DNA of 64,000 nt from assembly GCA_014281115.1 (NCBI GenBank), contig JACONQ010000015.1, forward strand, positions 620,001-684,000, in the 5' to 3' direction. This DNA comes from Laburnicola sp. R22_1. Lineage: Eukaryota > Ascomycota > Dothideomycetes > Pleosporales > Didymosphaeriaceae. Under the pieces are notes generated by a model. It saw nothing but the letters and a program-made list of their open reading frames with translations, was not told the DNA's origin and searched no databases. Position numbers and translations under genes: made by a program. This document shows, one piece after another, positions 1 through 11,318 of the stretch. The first letter of the stretch is position 1, and each line of letters begins with the position of its first letter.

Positions 1-967
1 GACGTGAAAAGATGGTCTTGCCCGTGGCCAGGCGTGCAGATCTATAGGCCTCGATTGGGAGAGGGTGCATAACAGTCTCCGCTCTTCGCTGGGATGCTTT
101 CGAACCACGTCGATCGGTCTATGCGGCGGTGTCGACCCTGTGATGTGAGTCTTCTTTGCAATGGGCAGATGGTTGCTTGACATGCATGGATGGACGGCTG
201 CCGCGCAAAAATTATGGACCGATGCACAGGGAGAATAGGCGTCCTGGAGACCTCGGGGCAGTCGGATGGGTACAAGCGCCGTGGTGGGAACAGCGGGCGC
301 ACACAGAAGCGCAGTACTCGAGCCAGCGGGTAGAATTCAATAGCAAGCTGCAATTGCGCGCTGCAGGCCCAAGTGTGAATATAGGCGGCATAGCGGGCGC
401 GGAGAGACTCGAGCTACATGCGAAATAAGCTACTGCAGACGGTGGCTTGCAGGTCCCTGGTCAGACCCATTCGTTTAAAGGCATCAGGGTCTACTGCCAG
501 CCTTCGTCACAGCACTCCGCCGCACTGTACAATACTGTAACTCTTCGCGCGCGTTGGTGGGACGGGGCCGCTCCTGTTACTGCTGTCTTTCCTTGAGTCT
601 GTCCTTTGGCACCCGTGCTCGCTCGCCGTTGAGCTCGTCGTTCCCGTCCCAGAGCGCGGACCACACGCTGCCGCGGCTCAGCGCTTGGAACCATCTCCCA
701 CGGTACCTAGCCCAGCGGACCTCCTTCGACCTCAGCGACCATTTGCCTCTCTCCCTGATCGCAGCACCACGTCCACCGAGGGCGCCCGCCCTGTGTATCC
801 ATTACTGTGTATGTCCAACCTGCTGTCGGCCGCGTCATGGCTCCGGGAAGCATGAGCGCACCGGCGGTACCCCCCTCACCGCCAACCATGGAACCTCCCA
901 CCCCACGGCACACCAGGCGAAGAGAATTTATGCTGACCGTTTTTCGTCCAGTGTATTTGTAGCAAAC
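1..967. other. 5' flank of the Pumilio gene
   Basis: I see no convincing gene here. Open frames occur on both strands but are GC-rich shadows without recognisable domains. Bases from about 590 to 960 are rich in C and T, as expected for the promoter and 5' untranslated leader of a fungal housekeeping gene, and a frame open from 554 runs into the coding start at 968 without family-like sequence before it. Confidence 0.4.
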
Positions 968-3900
968 ATGGCCTTCTCGACCAGCATGGGAGACCGCGGC
1001 GGCATCAAGTCGCCCCGCGATGAGTCGTCGTTCGCTTCTCTCACCAGTCCTCTGCGCGCCGTCGGCACCCAAATGCCATCCTCCTCTGCCAGCGACGCCC
1101 GTGGCCAGTTGCATCGCCGATTCACAACGAACAACATTCCTACTCTTAGCACCCCGCTGTCGCCAATTGGGCAGCAGCGCAGACAGGCGGCTGAGCCGGC
1201 CGAGTTCACCACAGCGGTACGTAGCAGCATGTTCGTTATACCATATGAGGCGCAGGCATGTCTTTCGCTGGCCTTGCACGCCGTATTTCTCCAGAAATAT
1301 CAGTCAACATGCTGGCGAGAATGCGGTCTTTGGAAACTGCAGCTTGTCGTCCGGCGGCTGCCCTGCGTCGACATGGCTCCTCGAAGGGCCGTGCGCGCAG
1401 CTTCTGTTCGTAACTCTCTCTCTCACTTCGCTTGCAGTCGTGCAGAGAGATCTGTTGCGGAGAGGGTAGAGTCTGAGATACGTGCTCGGATGTGCTCTTG
1501 CTATTCTTCTGCGCTCGAGATCCTAAGTGAATACGAATCAAGACTAACGAACCTCTAGACGTATCACAAGCTTCAAGTGGTAAGCAATCTCCCCGCCTTC
1601 ACCTCGACACTCTGTTGTGGTCCTGCCCTCTTCTGCGAGTCATTTCCCGCTAGCGCCGCTGCTGTGGTGATATAAACCTGCGTCCCCGTCTCCCCTCTCC
1701 CTCAACACATCTCTTACCCCGCTCTCTTTACCTCCGGCTGCTGTACGTCTGTACGAGTTGGCCTACTCATTCATACACTTTCCCACCTCTACCCTATTCT
1801 TCGCACCCCGCGCGCCCCGCGTGTGCAGTGCCCACGCTCTCAGTGACCTGCTGACGGCTTGTTAGCTCGAGAAAAAGAAGCTTGAGTACGAATATCTGAA
1901 GGAGCAGCGGCGGCGCTTCGAGGCTGAAATGGAGCTCATGGATTTACAGTCTCGTCAGAACGAAGAGGAGATCTCTCGCCTCTCCTCCGACATTCACCAC
2001 TACGGCAAGCACAGCCAACCCACTACCCCGCCTGAGTACAGCAACAGCGGAGGCTTCCCGTCTTCACTATCGCGACCAAATCGTTTCAGCATGTCGGCGA
2101 TCAATCCTGGTTTGACCACGCCGCGTGGCAGTCGCGCGGGTTCCCAGTTGGCTTCCCCGCCTTCTGCTCGCTCCCAGGGCAATGGCTTCATTCCGTCGCA
2201 GTCCATGCCCGGTTCGCGACGCAACTCCGACGAGGATGGTGATGAGTTCAATGACGACTTCAATCAGGACAGCCCCGTCCAGTTCCGCAAGTAAGTGCTT
2301 TTTACCTTTACCTTGCAAACGCCCTTGCCTTGTCCCGTGACACGGACCCGACACCTCCGTGTCGGGTCCCCACACTCACGCGCGTCTACATTCCGACACG
2401 CCAGCCTCTCGTTCTAGAGCCGCATACTCACTGATAACAGCCCCAACCGTTTCTCGATGCCCACTCTCGGTCGTAACACGAACGAGGTTCGTATGCCAGA
2501 CATGGGCTCGGTCCTCGACTTCCTCAAGGACGACCACGAGAACCCGCCTTCGTCCTCTGGCGCCAACTACTCGCTCCAGATGAACACCACCAAAGATGGA
2601 GTTCCGATTTTGGTACGTCAGAATGGCGCTAACAGTAACGGCACGAAGTTGTCTACATCTTCGGCTGCACTTGATCTTGCTCTTTCGCAATCACCCGGTC
2701 CGGACGGCCAGTCCAGCGGTTGGTCGAGCTATCGGCATCGCCAAGCACAACAGTCGCTCCCTACTAACACTTTTCGAAAGGAATCTCAAGGTGATGAGTA
2801 CGAGGTGACCAACGGTACCGGTGACAAGACCCCCAAGTCCATGGCTGGCAACCGTCGCTCCATGGAGGCCTACGCGCTCAGCCCGCAGCGCTCCACCTAC
2901 CAGGGTAATGGAATGCCGAAGTTGCAACAATCTCTTTCCAACAACGACGTGCCGACCTTGAAGAATGGCGACAGTCCGTCCAATGGCGCGAGCTTCAAAT
3001 CCCACGCGGAGCAGCACTTGCGAAACCACAACGCGAGCCTTGGCCGTGTTCCTGCGAACGCGGTCCCCAACCGCCACAGCCGCGACTTGTCCAACGGCTT
3101 GAAGGACCAAGAGTATCGCCAGATGCAGTCTGCCCTCCACGCGAGTGCGACTCCGTTCGGCCCAATGATGACCTCCAGTTCTGCGGTCACCGGTGCGATG
3201 GTGTCCGTTGCTTCCCCGGTTCCGTCCATGTACCCTATGTACGGCAACGCCCCGTCGCCCGGCCCGGCCTATGTTGGCTATGGCATGTCGCAATTGAGCA
3301 ATGCCATGGGCGGTATGTCTATCGCTCAAGGTCAAGGTTACCCGCCTCCCGGCATGTACCCGGCCCCGCAGCCGCAGTACAACTACAATCCGTACGCCAC
3401 TTATAGCCGTGACGGGCAGGTGCAAGACAGTCAGGCACGCGTCATCCAGAGCCGCCGCTTGCAGAATGGTATGCCACACCCTCACATGCTTGATCAATGC
3501 TTACCTTTCGGAGATGCCAACCGATTCGTCAACTTCGACTTGAAGACGATGGAGCCTCATGAGATCTACGCCTTGTGCAAAGATCAGCACGGCTGCCGAT
3601 TCCTCCAGAAGAAGCTGGAGGATAAGGACCCCGAGAATCTGCAGATCATTTTCAACGAGACTGCCCCTCACGTTATTGAACTCATGACTGGTGAGTCGTG
3701 CTCCCGTTACCCATTCTCCTTGACATACTAATCTCTATAGATCCCTTTGGCAACTACCTCTGCCAGAAGCTGTTGGAGTATAGCAATGACGAGCAGCGCA
3801 ACACCCTTGTGCGTAATGCTGCGCCGTCCTTAGTATCCATCGCCCTCAACCAGCATGGCACTCGCGCGTTGCAGAAGATGATCGAGTTCATCTCTACCCG

Positions 3901-4909
3901 AGATCAGGTAAGCAACCATCGAATCTTCCCTTGCCTTGCTACAACACTAACGCTCGTGCAGATTGACATGATCATCGGTGCTCTGGGCAGCGAGGTAGTT
4001 GCACTCATCCAGGACTTGAACGGCAACCATGTGATCCAGAAGTGTCTCAACCACCTCAAGGCCGAGGATGCTCAGTTCATCTTCGACGCTGTGGGCGATC
4101 ATTGTGTCACTGTCGGTACGCACCGCCACGGTTGCTGCGTCCTCCAACGCTGCATCGACCACGCTTCAGGCTTTCAGAAAGTGCAGCTTGTCCGCCAGAT
4201 CACGAACAACAGCTTCGACCTTGTCCAGGATCCCTTCGGCAATTACGTTGTTCAGTACATCCTTGATCTCAATGACGCGAACTTCACGACTCCGCTGTGC
4301 CTCGGCTTTCAAGGCAACATCGCTACCTTGTCGAAGCAGAAGTTCAGCTCCAACGTGATCGAGAAGTGCGTCCGCTGCGCTGACCCGTCTACCAAAGCTG
4401 TCATGATAGAGGAGATGATGGACCCTGAGGAGCTGGAGAAGTTGATGCGCGACTCGTATGGCAACTACGTCATCCAGACTGCTCTCGAGTTCGCTCCTGC
4501 CGAGCTGTGCATTCATCTTATCGATGCCATGCGCCCCATCTTGCCTCAAATTCGTCAGACTCCTTATGGTCGCCGCATTCAGAGCAAGGTCCAGGAGCGT
4601 GAGTCTCGGCTCGCTGCCTTCACCGGCCGCGGTCGTGTCTCCGGTCACCCATCTCCGGGAGGGCTCACTTCAACCCGTGCTCCGGACGCGGCTACGGCTT
4701 ATGCTGGCCCGGTTTCCTCGGGTTATGCTGCTCCGTCCATGTATACTGCGGCCGTCAATTATGGCAACAACGGCAACATCGCTTCCCCGCAGCCGCACCG
4801 TATGAGCAATCCTCCGCTGCCCTCGCACCTCCAAAATGCTGTTCAGTACCCGGCATACCCGCAGTATGGCATGGGACCGGCGGCGGACGGCAACGGAAAC
4901 TTTTACTAA
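968..4909 (+). CDS. Pumilio-family (Puf4/Mpt5-type) RNA-binding protein, six exons
   Basis: Cytoplasmic mRNA-binding repressor of the PUF family, which binds UGUA-containing 3'UTR elements and recruits deadenylation factors. Inferred exons are 968-1216, 1559-1579 (a 21-nt micro-exon), 1866-2290, 2441-3690, 3741-3907 and 3962-4909; all junctions have GT-AG ends and keep frame, giving 1019 aa. The N-terminal half is Ser/Asn/Gln-rich and disordered, with a charged coiled-coil-like stretch (LEKKKLEYEY) after the micro-exon. Eight PUF repeats occupy roughly residues 588-920: DQHGCRFLQ, DPFGNYLCQ, NQHGTRALQ, DLNGNHVIQ, HRHGCCVLQ, DPFGNYVVQ, QKFSSNVIE and DSYGNYVIQ, followed by the C-terminal capping region and a Tyr/Ala/Pro-rich tail. 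The DQHGCRFLQ first repeat resembles Puf4/Mpt5 rather than Puf3. The start at 968 is the first ATG in a frame that reads into exon 2; the N-terminal exons are the least certain part. Confidence 0.93.
1671..1676 (+). promoter_or_regulatory. TATA-like box inside intron 2 of the Pumilio gene
   Basis: TATAAA lies in the 286-bp second intron, the longest after intron 1, and is followed by a strongly pyrimidine-rich tract at about 1682-1820. TATA plus a CT block is the usual look of a fungal core promoter. Transcription from here could give a shorter isoform starting at the ATG at 1929. This is inference only. Confidence 0.25.
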
Positions 4910-5945
4910 GCATTCATGGTCTTGACGATGTTATGATGACGAACCTTACGCCACCGTCGTTGGATCAACTTTTCGAGATATCGCTACCAGTACAGTTTAC
5001 CTTACCAGTTGTTACTCTTCTGGTGTTGGCTGGCTTTATCTTGAGAATTGATCTCTTTCATATACCACGATTTGTCTGTCATGGGTTGGAAGTAACATCT
5101 TTGGCTGTTGCTCACCATCTCAGTCTCATGATTGATCGGCTCGCCGTCTTGTATAGTATTCCTACGACACGAGCATAGCGGACCCAGGCATAGTCTCGGC
5201 GCTTACGGAACGGTTCATTCCCTTGCACTTGTACCCTTACATGGCTCCGTTACCCGGACACCTTTCCTATCATTGCACATCCATTCCCTTTCAACTTCAC
5301 TTCACTGTCCTTGTTACGGCGTGTAACGCCACCTCCCTTGATTTGGCATTTCTGCAATGATACAAGGGCGGCACATCTAATGGATAGTATTGCATGTCCT
5401 GGGGTATTTTGCTCCAGCATATGGCTGGCTGATGGATTTTCCTTTTCTTTTTTCAATTTTCTTCCGATGGCAGGCGGATGGACATGGCGGCTTTTGAAAA
5501 GACTCTCTACGCTTCGATCGCGGCTTTGCTTAACAAAACGGTCTCGCTTTTCCACTGGAGGACGCTTGGCTTTTGGGCAGGTTCGCTACGAATCGAATGC
5601 ACATGGATCAGAGTAGTCAAAAACATTGAATCGAATGGTTTGCAAGTAGATTCTGAGTGCTTCGCAGTGTCATGTGCATGTGTGAAGTCGACGGGTGATG
5701 CAAGGGTGCTAGGCGACATTGATGCAGGGATGCATGCATGGAAGCGCCAAGGACATGTGATTTCTTTGTAGCCCCCTTGCAAGGCCGTCACCTTCTGATT
5801 CGGTGGCTGTGAGCGGCGCAACCCGTCGTCATCGTACCCGAGCGCATCGTTTTAATCTACTAGGCACCGGCTTCACCGCCTTCCCTACACGACCTTCCTC
5901 TTCCTACGCAACCGACGAAGCGCTACCCGATAACAAGCTACCATA
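4910..5945. other. Intergenic region between Pumilio and I9 inhibitor genes
   Basis: T-rich sequence follows the Pumilio stop, consistent with its 3' untranslated region. Short frames on both strands lack any recognisable family. I see no RNA gene or repeat. Confidence 0.4.
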
Positions 5946-5947
5946 CC

Positions 5948-5953
5948 TATATA
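5948..5953 (+). promoter_or_regulatory. TATA-like box of the I9 inhibitor gene
   Basis: TATATA lies 39 bases before the ATG at 5987, in otherwise C-rich sequence. If used, the 5' leader would be very short. Confidence 0.3.
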
Positions 5954-5986
5954 CCCCGCCACTGCCGCCTGTGACTAGCCACCGAC

Positions 5987-6441
5987 ATGCGCTCTGCTCT
6001 CTTCTCCCTTATCGTCGCCCTCTTCGCCACCGTCACCATGGCCGTCGCTCCGACGTTGAAAGAAGTCATCATCACGTTCCCAGCCGAGGCGCCCGACCAC
6101 CTGGTCGCGGAAGCGAAGCAGAAGTGCCTAGATGCGGGAGGCCAGATCACACACGAGTACAGTACGTAACCCTGGGGACGTGTGCGCGCGCATTGCGGCG
6201 AGCGTAGCAGACTGCCAGTGCAGTGCAAGTGCAGTAGAGCGGCAGTGCGGCAGTGCGGTGGACGAGGGCACAGTGCATTTGGATTTGAGCTAACGTGGTC
6301 GCAGCCATCATCAAAGGCTTCGCTGCAAAGTGTCCGGAGAAGCTCATGGGCGAGGTCCAGGCGATGAGCTCCGAGTACCCGGCTGTAATTGAAGGGGATG
6401 GCATCATGACGACGCAGGACGACAAGACGGCCGGTATCTAG
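5987..6441 (+). CDS. Small peptidase-inhibitor I9 (subtilisin-propeptide-like) protein with signal peptide
   Basis: Two exons, 5987-6161 and 6305-6441, joined by a 143-bp GT-AG intron, give 103 aa. Residues 1-19 are a hydrophobic signal-peptide-like stretch ending near TMAVA. The rest reads as a free-standing inhibitor I9 domain: LKEVIITFPAEAP at the first strand, then GGQITHEYT, IIKGFAAKCPEKLM and a final strand around YPAVIEGDGI. Such stand-alone propeptide domains (yeast Pbi2 is the known example) fold like subtilase prodomains and inhibit serine proteases of the proteinase B class. Pbi2 itself has no signal peptide, so a secretory or vacuolar location is inferred for this protein. Both exons are needed for a complete fold, which supports the splice. 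Confidence 0.85.
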
Positions 6442-7195
6442 GAGGGCTGTTGGAGGAAGACTCTGGGGCGACTGGATCTCGCACGTCTGGGCTTGAGGGG
6501 GAGGGAGTGTTGCAACCCATGGTGCAGGAGTACGGGACAGTGGGCATTTGGGAGATTGGATGGTTCTGCATCCTTGGGGGTGATATTCTGGAGGAAAGGC
6601 ACATGCATGCTCAGAGGGTGCTCTGGCGCCGCTATGGATTTGGTACCATTGCGAATAGACGCTTTACTTTTCGACGCTGCAGAACCAACACTACTAGACG
6701 GCAGGCCCCAGGCGCTGCAACCATCCGTGGGGCCTCCAGCTAAAAAAGTATTCCCTATACTAGGGTAACACATAGCACTTGGACTTTTGTCCTGTGAGTC
6801 ATGTAAAGGCCTGGGCGAGTGGTGCGCGTTTCAGAGCCAGGTCGGATTTCATGCTTGGGCTGATGGTCATCAATCATGGCCCTCGACCGCAGTCCTCGCC
6901 ATCCCGCCATCCCGCCAGCCCGCCAGCCCGCCAGCCCGCCCTCCCGCGTCTTCCCCAGCAAGAACAGATGCGGCCGTGACGTGCAGCAGCCACTCCCTGC
7001 AGGCGGAAGGCGTCAACGTCCGCTCTAGCGTGGTCCGCTACCGAGCTTCATCACATCGCCCGCGTCGACACGATATTCCGTGCTGCCGTCGCCGCCTCAT
7101 GATGCACACGCTCCGCTCGCTCTGCCCTCGACCATCGCGCCGGACCCCAACGTGCCCCTGCGCGTCGTGAGCCCCGCGAGCCCCGCGAGCCCGCC
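6442..7195. other. Intergenic region upstream of the Hook gene
   Basis: No gene recognised. A short octamer tract based on CCCGCCAG lies at about 6900-6947, and GC-rich sequence with CCCCGCGAG copies directly precedes the Hook ATG (7165-7190). Confidence 0.4.
6900..6947 (+). repeat. Short tandem repeat, ~8-bp CCCGCCAG/CCCGCCAT units
   Basis: About six imperfect 8-bp copies in the Hook upstream region. Confidence 0.7.
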
Positions 7196-10100
7196 ATGGA
7201 CGACTTCAAGCCCGAGCTGCTGAAGGCGCTCCTCGACTGGGTATGCATGTGTCTGCCCCTCCCCGCCGCGCAGCGAAGCTTGGAAGCGGGAGCTGGCTAA
7301 CGGCAGTGGCCTGGCAGGTGAACACGTTCGACCTCCCCGGACGCGTCACATGGTGGAGCCAGCTCGAGGACGGCCACATCCTCTGGCACATCCTGGCCAG
7401 CATCGACGCCGATTACTTCCGCGAATCGCTCCCCAACCTCGACGAGGGCACCGACCGCCGCCGCTCCGTCACGGACAACTGGATCCCAAAATGGCAGAAC
7501 CTCAAGCACATCGAGCGGACCGTGTCGGCATACATCCGCGAAGAGTGCAACCAGCTGCCCGTGCTCAGCAAGCGCATGGTCCCGGACCTGAAAACGGGCG
7601 CCAGGGACGGCTCGATGATGCTGACGGCGAAGCTCACAATGGCCGTGCTGGTCGCCGCGTGCACCTCGCCCAAGAGCGGGGAGAGGATGCTCGGGCACAT
7701 GGCACAGCTGGGCGACTCGGCAAGCGCCATCGCAGCGGGCATACAGGAGCTACAGTCGCTGGACAGACGCATGGCAGATCTCGGCGTGGACCAAGAGCTG
7801 ACCTCGGAGCCTTCCCTTTCCGCCGCGACCCTCTCGGGCTATAGGACACCTACGCGAGCCATGTCGGGCGCTGCGTCGACTGTGGGCAAAGACTCTGAAC
7901 TAGAGCAGGAAGCACAGCTATTCGAGGCCAACAAAGATCGAAGTACATTACGAAGTCAAGTCACGAAATTACAAGAGGAGTTGACCAACTCCAAGGGCCG
8001 GATAGCACAACTGGAAGAAGAGCTGGTCGAGGCAAGACTGCATCTTGACGACCGGGGGGCAAAGGGTGCTACATCGGATGAAGTCGAGCGGCTGCGCGAC
8101 GACCTGAGGCGCGAACGGCAGTACATCGATAGGTTGGAGACTGACCATGCCAATGCCAAAGAGGTCATAGAATCCCTCAAGAAGCGGATGGGCAGGCTTG
8201 AGAGCGAATACGACGCAAAGCAGGAGCTTAAGGACCAACTGCAACTCGTCAAGGCTGAGCGCGATGAGCTGGAGAAGAAGGCGAAGGCGAACGAGAACCT
8301 CAAGAGGAAGATTGAAACTTTGAGCAAGGAGGCCAAGAATCTCGAAACGGTCCGCCAAGAGCTGCAGCAGACCAAAGAAAGATTGCAAGATCTGGAAGAT
8401 ATCGAGGAGAAGTGTGCTGCGCTGGAGAAGGTGAACAAGGAGAACATCCAGACACTGGTGAACTCTGAACAGTCCATCTTCGAAGAGAAGGGACGCAGAA
8501 CGCGGCTTGAGCATGAAAACTTGGTGCTTATGAAACAGGTGGAGCAGACGAAGGACCTGCAGTACAAAGCAGAGGACGCGAAGCGCGAGCTGGAAGATCG
8601 CTTACGCGAACTCGAATCGGGCCACGCCGGGCGTGGTGGCAGCTTGGAAGATGAGCTCAACCACGACGAAAGCCCAGATAATCTAGAAGACACCCCTAGC
8701 CTAAAAGCGCCGTTAGAAGGACGCGTGAGCGCAGACGCTATTGCCTTGCAACAGAGAGTGGATGTCTTGAGCGCGCGACTGAAGTCCATGGAGACCGAGA
8801 CGCTCAAGCAAATGCAGGAGAATCTGGGGCTGAAGTCGGACATGTTGGCTGACAAGGACGAAGAGAGCCAAAGGTTCGTTTATCCTGTAAGCATCGGTGA
8901 CAAATGGCTAACAGAATTCTTGCAGACCATTCCTTGAGCAGAATGAGAAACTTCACACCACGGAGACAGAGCTAGAGGGGCTACAACGCAGATTACGTGA
9001 GAAAGACCTTGAGATGGCAGAGTTGCGCAACGAACTTAACAAGAGTAAGCCCTTTGGACCCTTTATGCAACACACAGCTAACCTACGTGTCATCAGAGTC
9101 CGATATCGACGAAGAAGTGAAGAATCAAGGTCTACAAGAAGAACATGACCGCATGCTAGCACTGCAGCTAAAAACAAACCAGAAGCTCCGCGACCTGGAA
9201 ATAGCCAGAGACGAAGCCCGCAGCCTCTTGTATGCTTCGCTAACGGCTCGCGACGGTCGCAGTCCGGAGCTTTTAGAGGCACTAAGGGTGGCAATGTTCC
9301 AGCGGATTCGAGAACAGATAGACGGGGTCATCAAAGCTCCATCAGAAGCCCAACCGAAGGTGCTGGAGGATACTTCTGCCGAGATTGCAGACAAGGTTGC
9401 ATCGTCACAAGCTGCGTTGGACAACGCGAGAAAAGTAAGCGCACAACAACTTTCTTCAGATTCTGGAACATTTCTCAGTGCGAATAACGCGAGTGCACGT
9501 TCTGGGTCCAACAGCTTCCCGTCTCGGTCGAAGTTGGCGGTATCCGAGTCTGCTGCTACCCTCGTTGCTTCGCCTGGAAGAGACAAAGAGAACGGCAAGC
9601 CGCATACAGTGAACAATTCCGCGCTGGGAGTAAACTGTTCACCAGCCAGCAACACGAGGAAGATCTCTTGGGGCCATAGAATCGCAAGACTCGTGTCCCC
9701 GTCGAAGAGTTCGGTTTCCGTGGCAGCAGATGCGCCGGGGCAGATGATCTTTGATCTGGCAAGTCTGTCCTGCGCATGGCATGGTTGAAAAGTATACTTA
9801 TCTGCACGGCTTGTCGCTTGTCTTTGTCTCCTTCGTCTACCAATTCAATGTCATCTTGCAATGACAGAGTCGCTAACATCAAGCCAGGACCTCGAAGAAC
9901 AAGAAGCAGCCAATCAAAATCTCCGCTCAGAGCTCGAAAAGGCCCGGAACGAGAGCTCGGAGAAGGGTTCGGTAGGTTTTGCATTTTCGATTTCACGCCC
10001 GCTCTTTCTCCTCTCATGACGACGCTCGCGTCATCGGTATTCGGATTCCAAGTGTGGTTTGCTGACGATGTACAATAGGCCGAACTCCAGCAAGAAGTCG

Positions 10101-10340
10101 AGAACCTGCGGCGCGAGAACAAGCTCATGACGTCGGCGTGGTACGACATGACCAGCCGGCTGCAAAGCAATACGGTCGTGTTGCAGAGGAAGAGCGAGGC
10201 GCCCAAGAGCTGGCTGGGCAAGCAGAGGGCTGCCGCCGGTGGCGGGGCAGGCTTGGTATGCAATTCTCCTAACTCTACTCTACTCTGCTCTGCTCTGCTT
10301 GCGAAATGATGGCTAATGCAGTCAATAGGGTCGCAGATAG
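7196..10340 (+). CDS. hook: Hook-family microtubule/dynein adaptor protein
   Basis: Fungal Hook proteins link early endosomes to dynein-dynactin and kinesin-3 through the FTS/FHIP complex. Inferred exons: 7196-7240, 7318-8873, 8926-9044, 9097-9758, 9888-9971, 10079-10255 and 10329-10340, giving about 884 aa. Exon 1 encodes MDDFKPELLKALLDW, the start of the N-terminal Hook (CH-like) domain, which continues with WWSQLEDGHILWHIL and NLKHIERTVSAYI to about residue 150. From about residue 211 there is a long heptad-rich coiled coil with many Leu, Glu and Lys. The C-terminal part ends with TSAWYDMTSRLQSN and LQRKSEAPKSWL, typical of the fungal cargo-binding tail. The fourth intron appears to be GC-AG (donor GCAAGT at 9759). 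The tiny last exon, ending GRR, is the least certain; another acceptor at 10320 would give a longer tail. Confidence 0.9.
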
Positions 10341-11310
10341 CGTCTTTGCGCGGTGAGATTGTTGTTGTTGGTGTTATTCATTCTGTGCATATGTGCGTTG
10401 CTCTCGTCCGATTCTGAAATATTACACTCTTCGTTGATCACATGGAGGGAGGGATTCGCCTGGACTTTTTCGCTGGGCTGAGTTGAGTTGAGTTGAGCTA
10501 GGCTGAGGGGGGTTTTTGAGCGTTGGGTTGGGAGGGGGGCTTGAGTTGATTGTGTGCGTGGGGGGGAGTGATTCTTTTGTGGGGTCATGGGCATAGCGTA
10601 TATACATTTCTTCTTGTTTTCTTTGGTCGCTTTTATTATACCCCCCCTCCTCTCTCTCTCTCCTGAAGGTATTGCATAGGAGGCCGTTGCGTTTTGGGGG
10701 TGTTGTGGGTTGGAGCTGGGGTTCGCGATGCGTGGTGGGTGGGAAGATGGATGAGGAAGTGAGGCGGTTGTATAGTGCATGCGTGAGTCTGGTGAGATGG
10801 GATGAATAGAGCATGGTTTCACGTTAGTGTGTGTGTGCGTTGTTTGTTTGTGTATGATGTGATGGTGGTGCTGGTGCTGGTGCTGGTGCTGGTAGGGCGA
10901 AATTTGAACTGATGGTGATGATTAGATGGATGGATGGATGGAAGGAAAAAGTAGGTGGACTGGGAAGGAAGAGAGCTTGGGTGGTGCTGGATGGAGGTGG
11001 TGCTTGAGGGGAGTGAGGTGATGAAGACCATCATCATCATCATCATCGTCTCCAACGTCAGCCTAACTACGTTAGGTGGCGGCGTGGATAGGTTGCGGTG
11101 TCCTTTTTTTTCAGAGGATTGTACGGCGTTGGGGGTAGGTGGGAGAAGGGAAGGCGCGGCATGGATCCGTTTCTTGTCCTCCTTTGATGGGTGATGTTGG
11201 GGTGGCTGAGTGAAATCCATGGTAGGAGAAGGTGCCTCTTTTTTTTTAGGTGGGTGGTCGGTTGGTCCGGCGGGGGTGCCCTATAGTGTTGGGTTTGGCA
11301 TTTTTAGAAG
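10341..11310. other. Gene-free G/T-rich region with microsatellites 3' of Hook
   Basis: The top strand is poor in C. Simple repeats include GTT (about 10359-10374), GGTGCT (10868-10893), GATG (10925-10942) and CAT (about 11029-11046). Frames on the minus strand are low-complexity Ser/Thr/Pro/His products of this skew. No gene is supported. Confidence 0.5.
10868..10893 (+). repeat. GGTGCT hexanucleotide microsatellite
   Basis: About four tandem copies of GGTGCT in the gene-free stretch 3' of Hook. Confidence 0.8.
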
Positions 11311-11318
11311 GATGGGAG

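Noticed and set aside
554..1558. 334-aa frame covering the start of the Pumilio gene
   Set aside because: Only 968-1216 fits the spliced gene; the rest is leader and intron sequence that happens to be open.
2691..3497. 268-aa minus-strand frame opposite the Pumilio gene
   Set aside because: An antisense shadow; the plus strand carries family motifs continuous with the PUF repeats.
9425..9470. Possible intron starting GTAAGC at 9435 in the Hook gene
   Set aside because: The frame stays open and in phase through the site, and no acceptor nearby restores a better match.
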